A DNA stretch of 7,898 bases from positions 1-7,898 of the forward strand of contig CAUJJQ010000203.1 of NCBI GenBank assembly GCA_963205285.1. Direction: 5' to 3'. The DNA comes from Pseudomonadota bacterium. GTDB lineage: Bacteria > Pseudomonadota > Alphaproteobacteria > Sphingomonadales > Sphingomonadaceae. The position numbers and the translations under genes were made by a program. How positions within the stretch are numbered: position 1 is the stretch's first letter; each line of letters opens with the position of its first letter. The notes beneath the pieces were generated by a model that worked only from the letters and a program-made list of their open reading frames with translations, was not told the DNA's origin and did no database searches. This document shows positions 1 to 5,993 of the stretch, in pieces.

Positions 1-429
1 ACCGTGCGCGTCTCGCTCTCGGCTGAACCCGAAGAAGAAGTGCGCGTCGGCTTTGAAATGCTCAAAGCATTGGGCCTGCGCACGCGCGGAGTGCGCGTCG
101 TTTCCTGCCCCAGTTGCGCGCGCCAGGGATTTGATGTCATCCGCACGGTGGAGAAATTGGAAGAAGCGCTGGCGCATATCCGCACCCCCATGTCGCTGTC
201 GGTGCTGGGCTGCGTCGTCAACGGGCCGGGCGAAGCGCGCGAAACCGACATCGGTATAACCGGCGGCGGCAATGGCAAGCATATGGTCTATTTATCCGGC
301 GTCACCGACCATCACGTCGCCGATGCCGACATGATTGCCCATATCGTCCAATTGGTCGAGGCAAAGGCGGCTGAAATAGAGGCAGGGCGCGCGGTCAGCA
401 TGGATGTGACGCACGGTAAAGCTGCCTGA
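1..429 (+). CDS. ispG: 4-hydroxy-3-methylbut-2-enyl diphosphate synthase (IspG/GcpE), C-terminal part
   Basis: This is the 3' end of ispG. The reading frame is open from the first base, so the true start lies outside the window; 142 residues remain before the TGA at 427-429. IspG is a cytosolic [4Fe-4S] enzyme of the MEP isoprenoid pathway that reductively converts methylerythritol cyclodiphosphate to HMBPP. The fragment carries the whole cluster-binding domain: CPSC (fragment Cys36 and Cys39), then the block [12 protein letters not shown] with Cys71 and Glu78. The spacing 36-39-71-78 exactly matches E. coli Cys270, Cys273, Cys305 and Glu312, the four cluster ligands, so the domain looks intact. 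The C-terminus is about the family's usual length plus a few residues. The gene converges on a minus-strand membrane-protein gene 49 bp away. I see no T-tailed terminator hairpin in that gap. Confidence 0.97.
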   Translation, partial: TVRVSLSAEPEEEVRVGFEMLKALGLRTRGVRVVSCPSCARQGFDVIRTVEKLEEALAHIRTPMSLSVLGCVVNGPGEARETDIGITGGGNGKHMVYLSGVTDHHVADADMIAHIVQLVEAKAAEIEAGRAVSMDVTHGKAA

Positions 430-478
430 GCGCTGCGTGCGACGGCAGTGGCTGCGGTATAATATGGACGCCCCTTCG

Positions 479-1174
479 TTACGCTGCTTGCGGGTCTAAG
501 CCGCCGCGCCGCGGAATGGTGAGGAGCGCAATCACCAGCAAAATGGCCCAGGCGATTGTGATGCCGAGGCCGAGCAATGGGTGCCAATATAGGCCCAAAA
601 GGCTCAGCAATCCGCCGAACTTCACACCATAAGCGCTCCAACGGCTGGCGGGCGTCCCGCGCCGCGACAATAGCTGGCCCAAGGCGATGCAGTTGATGGC
701 GAGCAGCGCAAATTTGACCCGAACCAACCAAAATAGCGGCCCGAGCAACATCTCCTGCGGCGCATGCCCCGCCCGTAACTGGGACGCCAACGCGAAAAGA
801 TGTTGGTCTTCATATAGGTCGCACGCCGCAGCCACCAACGCGGCATTGACGATAAACACCGAAATCCACCGACCATGGCCGCGCAGCGCCAGCGCCAGAA
901 AGAGCTGAAAGGCGGTAAAGGCGGGGATGAAGAGCATGACATCGATGCGGTTGACCGCGTCAAAGCCGTTGGCGAGCGTCGTGCGGCAGGGGTCGGCCCC
1001 GAACAGCGCCTGTAATTCGCCAACGCTGCGCACCAGTTCGAAACGCAGCATCGAATCGCCCGCCACCCCGTCACAGGCATGTTGGGCGATGGTCGAAAAA
1101 TGGTAAGCGGTGCCGATAATCACCAGCCCGGCAACCAGCGCCAATACCCAGAAAATCCGCCGTTCCTGTGTCAT
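479..1174 (-). CDS. uncharacterised multi-pass membrane protein, 231 aa
   Basis: I do not recognise the family. The protein is strongly hydrophobic, with predicted membrane segments near residues 7-25, 79-97, 103-120, 146-169 and 185-219 (the last probably two helices). The first loop, about 26-78, is hydrophilic and holds Cys34 and Cys63, which could form a disulfide if the loop is extracytoplasmic. The C-terminus is short and starts with Arg-Arg, consistent with a cytoplasmic end. The ATG at 1174 is well supported: AGGGGAG (1186-1180) sits 5 nt upstream. The gene follows the 63-aa membrane-protein gene by only 12 nt, so the two are almost certainly co-transcribed and may work together. No catalytic motif is visible; a role in the inner membrane is all that can be inferred. 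Confidence 0.8.
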   Translation of the reverse strand: MTQERRIFWVLALVAGLVIIGTAYHFSTIAQHACDGVAGDSMLRFELVRSVGELQALFGADPCRTTLANGFDAVNRIDVMLFIPAFTAFQLFLALALRGHGRWISVFIVNAALVAAACDLYEDQHLFALASQLRAGHAPQEMLLGPLFWLVRVKFALLAINCIALGQLLSRRGTPASRWSAYGVKFGGLLSLLGLYWHPLLGLGITIAWAILLVIALLTIPRRGGLDPQAA

Positions 1175-1186
1175 ATCAGCTCCCCT

Positions 1187-1378
1187 TTAGCGTCGACGGG
1201 CGAACCACAGCATCACCGCGCCGACCAGCACCAGCGCGCTGCCGTTCCAGCTCCACTCCGGCCTGCCAATCATAAAGCTGCTGGCCGGCCATTTGATGAT
1301 GCCCAGACCCTGCCCGATCCATAAGGCCCCCATCAATATCATGACAATCGCCAGCCCAATCAAAGCCTTGCGTCCCAT
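1187..1378 (-). CDS. small two-helix membrane protein, 63 aa
   Basis: This short protein has a hydrophobic helix at about residues 5-22, a central loop (WIGQGLGIIKWPASSFMIG, from residue 20) rich in Gly and Pro, a second helix at about 46-60, and an Arg-Arg-Arg end. The central loop resembles, from memory, a widespread family of uncharacterised small proteobacterial membrane proteins. The frame is open further upstream to an ATG at 1438, but the start at 1378 is preferred: GGGGAG (1392-1387) lies 8 nt before it, the helix then begins at residue 5 as usual for such proteins, and the 1438 start has no good ribosome site. It is the first gene of a two-gene unit with the 231-aa membrane protein. 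The function is unknown. Confidence 0.75.
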   Translation of the reverse strand: MGRKALIGLAIVMILMGALWIGQGLGIIKWPASSFMIGRPEWSWNGSALVLVGAVMLWFARRR

Positions 1379-1386
1379 AGTCCGCA

Positions 1387-1392
1387 CTCCCC
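1387..1392 (-). promoter_or_regulatory. ribosome binding site fixing the start of the 63-aa gene
   Basis: On the minus strand this reads GGGGAG, 8 nt upstream of the ATG at 1378. It decides between that start and the longer reading from the ATG at 1438, which has no comparable site. Confidence 0.7.
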
Positions 1393-1461
1393 ACGGCCCC
1401 CGTCCGGGGAAGGTAGCACGATACCCTCGTTTCGCCATGCATATTCATCGGGGACTAATTA

Positions 1462-1489
1462 TTGCTATTGACTATCAATAGCATATATA
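1462..1489 (+). promoter_or_regulatory. putative promoter with an overlapping Fur-box-like operator
   Basis: A 21-bp palindrome spans 1463-1483: arms TGCTATTGA and TCAATAGCA, perfect over 9 bp, around CTA. Its central 19 bp (1464-1482) match the classical E. coli Fur box GATAATGATAATCATTATC at 13 of 19 positions by my count. The same stretch sits inside a plausible sigma-70 promoter on the plus strand: TTGCTA (1462-1467), a 16-nt spacer, then TATATA (1484-1489). A repressor bound here would block that promoter, which would drive the gene at 1590 with a leader of roughly 95 nt. The minus-strand pair starting at 1378 lies on the other side and could share the site. The palindrome and promoter-like hexamers are seen directly; regulation by iron is inference, and another dimeric regulator could recognise it. 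Confidence 0.5.
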
Positions 1490-1502
1490 GCACAAGAGCC
1501 GG

Positions 1503-1565
1503 GCCGGGGCCCGAATCCCCCATTTCTCCCCACGCGATCCTGGTCCGGTCGCATCGGGCCCCGGC
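1503..1565 (+). repeat. GC-rich 12-bp perfect inverted repeat in the leader of the 133-aa gene
   Basis: The arm GCCGGGGCCCGA (1503-1514) is exactly complementary to TCGGGCCCCGGC (1554-1565), enclosing 39 nt. Transcribed from the promoter proposed at 1462-1489, the RNA could fold into a very stable stem ending 25 nt before the ATG at 1590. There is no T-run after the second arm, so it is not a typical intrinsic terminator. It could act as an mRNA-stability or translation-control element, or as a DNA-level binding site. The remaining intergenic DNA from 1393 to 1461 shows nothing I can name. Confidence 0.6.
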
Positions 1566-1589
1566 ATAATAATCGGATAAGAGGGTGCG

Positions 1590-1991
1590 ATGACGTCAAT
1601 ATTGCTCGAAAAATTGACGCAGCCGCCGCGCACCAGCCAATTGGCGGCGGTGGCGCGCGATGCGATTTTGGCAATCCGTTTGCATTTGTCCTACCGCCAC
1701 AGCGGGGTCGATTCGCTTGGGCCCCTCAGCCGCCGGCTTGGTGGGGGGGAAGCGGCGCTGCGCCACATCCATGTCGCAGGCGCGATGGCCAGCGTCTGGC
1801 CAGAACGTTTCACACTGTCGCCGCCCTGCTGCCCCTGCCTCAGCTATGATGAGGCGCTGCTTGGCACCCTCATCGAAGCAGTGGCAAGCGCGGATCGCGC
1901 GCGATTTGACGCAGAATCACGTGATTTTCTGCACGATGAAGCACGCGCCGCGCTGTGGAATATGTGGGAATGGGCGGTCAGACCGGGATAG
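1590..1991 (+). CDS. uncharacterised Cys-cluster protein, 133 aa
   Basis: This soluble-looking protein has no signal peptide or membrane helix. Its N-terminal half (about 17-62) looks helical and basic; the centre holds a compact cysteine motif, CCPC (Cys80, Cys81, Cys83), followed directly by LSYDEALL; the C-terminal third is helical and ends in a Trp-rich stretch (NMWEWAV, 124-130). The Cys-Cys-Pro plus Asp-Glu-Ala pattern reminds me of short uncharacterised alphaproteobacterial proteins (possibly the DUF6628 group), an assignment from memory that needs a profile search. Clustered cysteines suggest metal binding, but three are few for a complete site. The ATG at 1590 has a purine-rich AGAGG (1580-1584) 5 nt upstream. 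The gene ends 18 nt from the purC stop, in convergent orientation, and is preceded by a Fur-like palindrome and a stable inverted repeat. The function is unknown. Confidence 0.72.
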   Translation: MTSILLEKLTQPPRTSQLAAVARDAILAIRLHLSYRHSGVDSLGPLSRRLGGGEAALRHIHVAGAMASVWPERFTLSPPCCPCLSYDEALLGTLIEAVASADRARFDAESRDFLHDEARAALWNMWEWAVRPG

Positions 1992-2009
1992 GGCTGAACA
2001 GCTGCAACC

Positions 2010-2786
2010 CTATGCTTTCGATTTGCGGTGGCTTTCAAGGTCGAGCACTGCGCCCTCCGGCCCCTCCGGCATCAGGCCCAATCGCCGCGCCACCTCTTGA
2101 TAGGCTTCGCTCTCACCGCCAAGGTCACGGCGGAACCGATCCTTGTCCAATTTCTCATTGGTCGCCATGTCCCACAGGCGGCATCCGTCGGGGCTGATTT
2201 CATCGGCCAGGATGATCCGGCTCCATTCGCCGTCCCACAGGCGGCCAAATTCCATCTTGAAATCGATGAGGCGGATGCCGACGCCGGCAAACATGCCGCA
2301 CAGGAAATCATTGATGCGGATCGCCATGTCCGACATGTCGTGCAATTCTTCCTGACTGCACCAACTGAAACAAGCGATATGTTCCTCTGCAATCAGGGGG
2401 TCGCCCAACGCATCATCTTTGTAATAATATTCGATGAGCGTACGCGGCAGCGCCGTCCCTTCCTCTATCCCGAGACGCTTGGAGATGCTGCCCGCCGCGA
2501 CGTTGCGCACCACGACCTCTATCGGCACGATTTCGACCTGCCGCACCAATTGTTCGCGCATATTCAGGCGTTTGATGAAATGGGTGGGCACGCCAATGTG
2601 GCCGAGCAAGGTGAAAATATGTTCCGAAATACGGTTGTTGAGCACGCCCTTGCCGTTGATCGTGCCCTTTTTCTGCGCGTTGAACGCTGTCGCATCATCC
2701 TTGAAATATTGGATGATGGTGCCCGGCTCCGGCCCTTCGTAAAGGATTTTGGCTTTACCTTCATAGATTTGGCGGCGGCGAGCCAT
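2010..2786 (-). CDS. purC: phosphoribosylaminoimidazole-succinocarboxamide synthase (SAICAR synthetase)
   Basis: PurC is a cytosolic enzyme of de novo purine synthesis: it uses ATP to join CAIR and aspartate into SAICAR. The 258-aa product shows the family hallmarks in order: the nucleotide-binding [10 protein letters not shown] (8-17), the first family signature [15 protein letters not shown] (86-100), the second signature LIDFKMEFG (173-181), and [12 protein letters not shown] (195-206) with KDR at 215-217. It is about 20 residues longer than E. coli PurC because of a polar C-terminal tail. An ATG at 2795 would add three residues, but the start at 2786 ([10 protein letters not shown]) has an AGGA 8 nt upstream, while the 2795 ATG overlaps that same site. 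No purine gene adjoins it here: the upstream neighbour is divergent and the downstream one converges, so purC appears to be transcribed alone. I could not identify a convincing promoter. Confidence 0.96.
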   Translation of the reverse strand: MARRRQIYEGKAKILYEGPEPGTIIQYFKDDATAFNAQKKGTINGKGVLNNRISEHIFTLLGHIGVPTHFIKRLNMREQLVRQVEIVPIEVVVRNVAAGSISKRLGIEEGTALPRTLIEYYYKDDALGDPLIAEEHIACFSWCSQEELHDMSDMAIRINDFLCGMFAGVGIRLIDFKMEFGRLWDGEWSRIILADEISPDGCRLWDMATNEKLDKDRFRRDLGGESEAYQEVARRLGLMPEGPEGAVLDLESHRKSKA

Positions 2787-2794
2787 AGCGGTCA

Positions 2795-2798
2795 TCCT
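2795..2798 (-). promoter_or_regulatory. ribosome binding site that decides the purC start
   Basis: On the minus strand TTTAGGA ends at 2795, 8 nt before the ATG at 2786. The alternative ATG at 2795 begins with the last A of this AGGA, leaving no spacing for a ribosome, so the downstream start is preferred. Confidence 0.6.
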
Positions 2799-2949
2799 AA
2801 ATCAAGCGGGCGTGGTGCGACGGGTGAAAAGATATTGCCCCGGCGACAAAGAAGCATCGGCTCCTCGTTCCGGGGCGGTGCGCGCGGCTTTAGCGCAACT
2901 GCCCGCCGCGCGCAAATGGGCGCCACTTGGCATCGCGACGCCGCGCACT

Positions 2950-3108
2950 ATGATGCGCCCCATGCGCTGGTTTTCGCTCATCGCCCTTGGCATTTCCGTT
3001 GTGCTTGCCTCTCCCTATGCCAGCCTGCGCTACGCGCTGTTGGCGATGTTCATTGTCCATCTGCTGGGCAATATATATTTTTGGTATCGTGCGCGGCGCG
3101 GCGCATGA
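2950..3108 (+). CDS. possible two-helix membrane microprotein, about 52 aa
   Basis: The last 52 codons of an open frame encode a compact hydrophobic protein: a first helix (RWFSLIALGISVVLASPY), a short turn, a second helix (RYALLAMFIVHLLGNIYFWY), then Arg-Ala-Arg-Arg. This positively charged end fits a cytoplasmic C-terminus. The frame extends upstream to a GTG at 2812, but that portion is low-complexity and not membrane-like, so an internal start is preferred. ATGs occur at 2950, 2953 and 2962; none has a clear ribosome site, which leaves the start uncertain and lowers confidence that the gene is expressed. The TGA is at 3106-3108. It lies 62 bp before the crotonase gene on the same strand and is divergent from purC. 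I do not recognise the family. The stretch 2799-2949 before it shows no other gene. Confidence 0.42.
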   Translation: MMRPMRWFSLIALGISVVLASPYASLRYALLAMFIVHLLGNIYFWYRARRGA

Positions 3109-3121
3109 TGCCCGCCCGTTT

Positions 3122-3142
3122 GGCGAATTAGACTCTTTCGCC
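3122..3142 (+). repeat. small inverted repeat between the microprotein and crotonase genes
   Basis: GGCGAA (3122-3127) is perfectly complementary to TTCGCC (3137-3142) across a 9-nt loop. It lies 29 bp before the crotonase ATG. With only six base pairs and no T-run it is a weak candidate for a terminator; it could equally be chance in GC-rich DNA or a small operator. Confidence 0.3.
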
Positions 3143-3170
3143 CGACACAAATTGGCGATAGCCATGCCAA

Positions 3171-4085
3171 ATGTCTGATTCTGCCACCATAAAAATCGAC
3201 CGCGCGGCCAATGCGCTGCTCATCACACTGCACCGCCCGCAGGCGATGAATGCCTTTACCACCCAGATGAAGGATGAATTGATCGCCGCCTTTGACCATG
3301 CGGACGGCGATGATGCCATTCGTTCGGTGATCGTTACAGGCGATGGCACCCGCGCCTTTTGCGCAGGCGCGGATTTATCGGCGGGCGCTGCCACCTTTGA
3401 TTATGACAAGCGCGTGGACAAGGCACCTGCCGATGGGTCATCGCCCACCCGCGCCGACGGCAGCATAGATTACAGCCACCCGCTGGTGCGCGATTCGGGC
3501 GGCGCGCTGACCAGCCGCATATTCGCCTGCAAAAAGCCGGTCATCGGCGCGATAAACGGCGCGGCGGTCGGCATTGGCGTGACCATGACATTGCCGATGG
3601 ATATGCGCCTTGCCGCCGACAGCGCGCGCTTTGGCTTTGTCTTTGCGCGGCGCGGCATCGTCCCCGAAGCGGCATCAAGCTGGTATCTGCCGCGCCTCGT
3701 CGGGCTGCCGCGCGCGCTCGACTGGTGCATGTCGGGCCGGATTTTCGACGCGGCAGAGGCGTTGGAGGGGGGCCTTGTCCAAAGCGTCCATGCGCAAGGG
3801 GATTTGGTCGATGCGGCATTGGCGCTGGCGGATAAATTGACCAGCGCATCATCCCCCGTGTCCATCGCCGCAACACGCCGCATGCTCTGGCGGATGGCGG
3901 GCGCGCCGCACCCCAATGTCGCGCACCGTTGGGACAGCCGGATGATTTATACGCGCGGGCGGATGGCCGATGCCAAGGAAGGGGTCGTCAGCTTCCTGGA
4001 AAAACGGCCCGCCCAGTTCAGCGACAGCGTCGCCGATGATTACCCGCATTTTTCGCCGTTCGATGATGATCCCGATTATGGCTGA
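3171..4085 (+). CDS. crotonase-family enoyl-CoA hydratase/isomerase
   Basis: This 304-aa protein has the crotonase fold typical of enoyl-CoA hydratases and isomerases acting on CoA thioesters in the cytosol. Landmarks in order are HRPQAMNAFT (21-30), the first oxyanion-hole strand with AFCAGADLS (62-70), a longer than usual loop at 71-112, and the second oxyanion-hole segment KKPVIGAINGAAVGIGV (121-137). Aligned by eye to rat mitochondrial hydratase, both catalytic glutamates are replaced: Glu144 by Thr138 and Glu164 by Phe158. Instead Glu166 occurs in GIVPEAASSW, the place where enoyl-CoA isomerases such as yeast Eci1p carry their catalytic base. The protein may therefore be an isomerase or another crotonase activity rather than a hydratase. 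The ATG at 3171 gives the normal family N-terminus but has only a weak ribosome site. The gene ends 25 bp from the convergent methyltransferase-like gene. Confidence 0.9.
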   Translation: MSDSATIKIDRAANALLITLHRPQAMNAFTTQMKDELIAAFDHADGDDAIRSVIVTGDGTRAFCAGADLSAGAATFDYDKRVDKAPADGSSPTRADGSIDYSHPLVRDSGGALTSRIFACKKPVIGAINGAAVGIGVTMTLPMDMRLAADSARFGFVFARRGIVPEAASSWYLPRLVGLPRALDWCMSGRIFDAAEALEGGLVQSVHAQGDLVDAALALADKLTSASSPVSIAATRRMLWRMAGAPHPNVAHRWDSRMIYTRGRMADAKEGVVSFLEKRPAQFSDSVADDYPHFSPFDDDPDYG

Positions 4086-4110
4086 GGCGCGGGCTTAATA
4101 AGGCTTGACC

Positions 4111-4821
4111 CTAGTTCGCCGACGCCTTGCATGGACGGATGGCATTGGGCGCGGGACGGTTTTCGGCGCGGGCAAAACGCACCAGATAGCCCCCGGCATT
4201 GGGCTTATCGACAAAGGCAACCGGGCGATAACCCGCCGCCTGAAATTCACAGATGAGCAAAGATAGCGGCGTGCCATGGTTGGCAATCGGCCGGTTGCCA
4301 TCGACAACAATCACCTGTCCCCCGCTGCGCAACGCCGGCCATAATCGCCAGAGGAAGGCATAAGGTTCGGCGATTTCATGGTACATATGCACCATCAGCA
4401 CCCGGTCGAAACTATTGGCGGGCAGGCGCGGATCATCCGTCGCGCCGAGCCGGATCGACACATTTTCCAGCCGTTCGCGGGCGATGCGATCCCCCAGCCG
4501 TTCGATGACATTGGGCAAAATATCCTGCGCCAAAACGCGCCCGTTTGCGCCAACCCTGCTCGCCAGCCGGACGGTATAATAGCCATCACCCGCGCCAATA
4601 TCCGCCACCGTCATCCCGGCGCGAATGTCCGATTGGTTCATCACATCATCGGCTTCGCCCAGCCGGTCGCGCACATCCTCATCATCCCAGCGGGTCGCAA
4701 CGGTGGGCGCAACCGGGCGATTCGCCTCAGGAAATTCCATCGCGCTATCGGGCCGGTGGCCGAAATAATCACACCCGCTGAGCAGCAGCGCCACCAACAA
4801 CAGGGCGCTGCGCATACGCAT
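4111..4821 (-). CDS. lipoprotein with class I SAM-dependent methyltransferase fold
   Basis: The 236-aa product begins with a lipoprotein signal: basic MRMR, a Leu-rich core (6-14), then lipobox LSGC with Cys17 as the predicted lipidated residue. Residues 45-66 form a linker, and the rest reads as a Rossmann-type methyltransferase: motif I VADIGAGDGYYT (72-83), an acidic strand end at Asp100, the Asp129-Asp130 pair, SFDRVLMVHMYHEI (137-150), and the strand SGGQVIVVDG (166-175). The SAM-binding motif looks complete, yet the signal predicts export to the periplasm, where SAM is not expected. Similar exported methyltransferase-like proteins are, as I recall, found in other alphaproteobacteria. 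Its ATG overlaps the prfB TGA by one base (TGATG), implying translational coupling and co-transcription with prfB and probably mrcA. A second in-frame ATG lies two codons downstream. The substrate is unknown. Confidence 0.82.
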   Translation of the reverse strand: MRMRSALLLVALLLSGCDYFGHRPDSAMEFPEANRPVAPTVATRWDDEDVRDRLGEADDVMNQSDIRAGMTVADIGAGDGYYTVRLASRVGANGRVLAQDILPNVIERLGDRIARERLENVSIRLGATDDPRLPANSFDRVLMVHMYHEIAEPYAFLWRLWPALRSGGQVIVVDGNRPIANHGTPLSLLICEFQAAGYRPVAFVDKPNAGGYLVRFARAENRPAPNAIRPCKASAN

Positions 4822-5948
4822 CAGTCCACATCCTCCACCGCGACCTGCTCACCGGTAACCCGCTGCGCCAGCGCGGCGGCGATAAAACCGTCCAATTCCC
4901 CGTCGAGCACATCATCGGGCGAGGGGGAGGTAAAGCCGGTGCGCAAATCCTTTACCATCTGATAGGGTTGCAGGACATAGGAACGGATCTGGTGGCCCCA
5001 GCCGATTTCGGTCTTGGCGGCATATACGCCCGATGCGGCTTCTTCACGCCGCTGCATCTCCGCCTCATAGAGCCGGGCTTTAAGCATGCTCATCGCGGTA
5101 GCGCGGTTTTTATGTTGCGACCGGTCGATCTGGCTCGCCACCACAATGCCGGTTGGCATATGGGTGATGCGCACCGCCGAATCGGTGGTGTTGACGTGCT
5201 GACCACCGGCACCCGACGCGCGATAGGTGTCGATTTTAAGGTCGCTTTCATTCACCTCTATTTCGACATTATCGTCGATGACCGGATAGACCCAGACGCT
5301 CGAAAAACTGGTGTGGCGGCGCGCCGAACTGTCATAGGGGGAAATGCGCACCAGCCGGTGCACCCCGCTTTCGGTCTTTGCATAGCCATAGGCATTTTCG
5401 CCTTTGACCAGCATCGTCGCCGATTTGATGCCCGCGGTATCGCCCGACTGATATTCGACCAGATCGACCTTATAGCCGCGCGATTCCGCCCAGCGCATAT
5501 ACATGCGTTGCAGCATTTCGGCCCAATCCTGACTTTCGGTGCCGCCCGCGCCCGCATGGATTTCGATATAGCTGTCATTGCCGTCGGCTTCGCCAGAAAG
5601 CAGCGCCGACACCTTGTCCTTGTCTGCCCGGTCGGCGAGCGCGCTGAGGCTGGCGACCGCTTCATCGGCTAGCGGGCCATCCCCCTCCATCTCCGCCAGT
5701 TCGATCAGTTCGACCGTCCCGTCCTTTTCATCGCTGATGGCGCGCACGGTGCCGATTGCAGCATCCAAACGGCGACGTTCGCGCATCACCCCTTCTGCCG
5801 CTTTGGGGTCGTTCCACAAATCGGGGTTTTCGACCCGCGCATTTAATTCATCCAAACGGCGCAGCGCGACATCCCAGCCCAGCGCCTGACGAACCAGCGC
5901 CAGTGCCGCGTCAATGCGACGGACAAGGGATTCGGCATCGGCACGCAT
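4821..5948 (-). CDS. prfB: peptide chain release factor 2 (RF2)
   Basis: RF2 recognises UGA and UAA stop codons in the ribosomal A site and triggers release of the finished protein. The 375-aa product has the full family layout: a helical N-terminal region (about 1-110), the conserved HAGAGGTESQDW (131-142), the codon-reading tripeptide region RISPYDSSARRHTSFSSV (201-218), and the peptidyl-hydrolysis loop with GGQ at 248-250. The tripeptide is SPY (203-205) where E. coli has SPF. Residue 244, equivalent to E. coli 246, is Ala, the common form, rather than the Thr of strain K-12. The gene is one uninterrupted frame, with no in-frame UGA and slip site near codon 25, so the autoregulatory frameshift of E. 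coli prfB is absent. AGGAG (5963-5959) lies 10 nt before the ATG. The gene follows mrcA by 45 nt, a gene order common in alphaproteobacteria. Confidence 0.97.
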   Translation of the reverse strand: MRADAESLVRRIDAALALVRQALGWDVALRRLDELNARVENPDLWNDPKAAEGVMRERRRLDAAIGTVRAISDEKDGTVELIELAEMEGDGPLADEAVASLSALADRADKDKVSALLSGEADGNDSYIEIHAGAGGTESQDWAEMLQRMYMRWAESRGYKVDLVEYQSGDTAGIKSATMLVKGENAYGYAKTESGVHRLVRISPYDSSARRHTSFSSVWVYPVIDDNVEIEVNESDLKIDTYRASGAGGQHVNTTDSAVRITHMPTGIVVASQIDRSQHKNRATAMSMLKARLYEAEMQRREEAASGVYAAKTEIGWGHQIRSYVLQPYQMVKDLRTGFTSPSPDDVLDGELDGFIAAALAQRVTGEQVAVEDVD

Positions 5949-5993
5949 GAAAAATATTCTCCTAAACCAGGGTGAGGACGCATCGGCGCCGCG

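Noticed and set aside
430..478. Possible terminator between ispG and the 231-aa gene
   Set aside because: Only a weak CTGCC/GGCAG pairing reaching into the ispG end is present, with no T-run.
1379..1438. Longer N-terminus for the 63-aa membrane protein, starting at the ATG at 1438
   Set aside because: The extra 20 residues are not conserved-looking, and the downstream start has GGGGAG at ideal spacing.
1660..2100. Alternative 146-codon plus-strand frame overlapping the 133-aa gene and the purC end
   Set aside because: It would overlap the purC 3' end, lacks a ribosome site, and its sequence is less protein-like than the 1590-1991 frame.
2812..2949. GTG start at 2812 for the microprotein frame
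   Set aside because: The upstream portion has low-complexity composition, unlike the membrane part, and the GTG has no clear ribosome site.
2028..3131. A 367-codon plus-strand open frame running antisense through purC
   Set aside because: It is the mirror of a certain gene in GC-rich DNA, its translation resembles no known protein, and its His/Arg/Asp-rich composition is typical of antisense shadows.
4086..4110. Terminator between the crotonase and methyltransferase-like genes
   Set aside because: The short palindrome CTTAATAAG has only four base pairs; it is not a credible hairpin.
4968..5672. A 234-codon plus-strand open frame antisense to prfB
   Set aside because: It lies wholly inside prfB, is rich in Ile, His and Arg as expected of an antisense frame, and shows no domain or ribosome site.
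5965..5993. GACGC/GCGTC hairpin between mrcA and prfB as an attenuator
   Set aside because: Five base pairs with no T-run in a 45-nt operon spacer are too weak to call.
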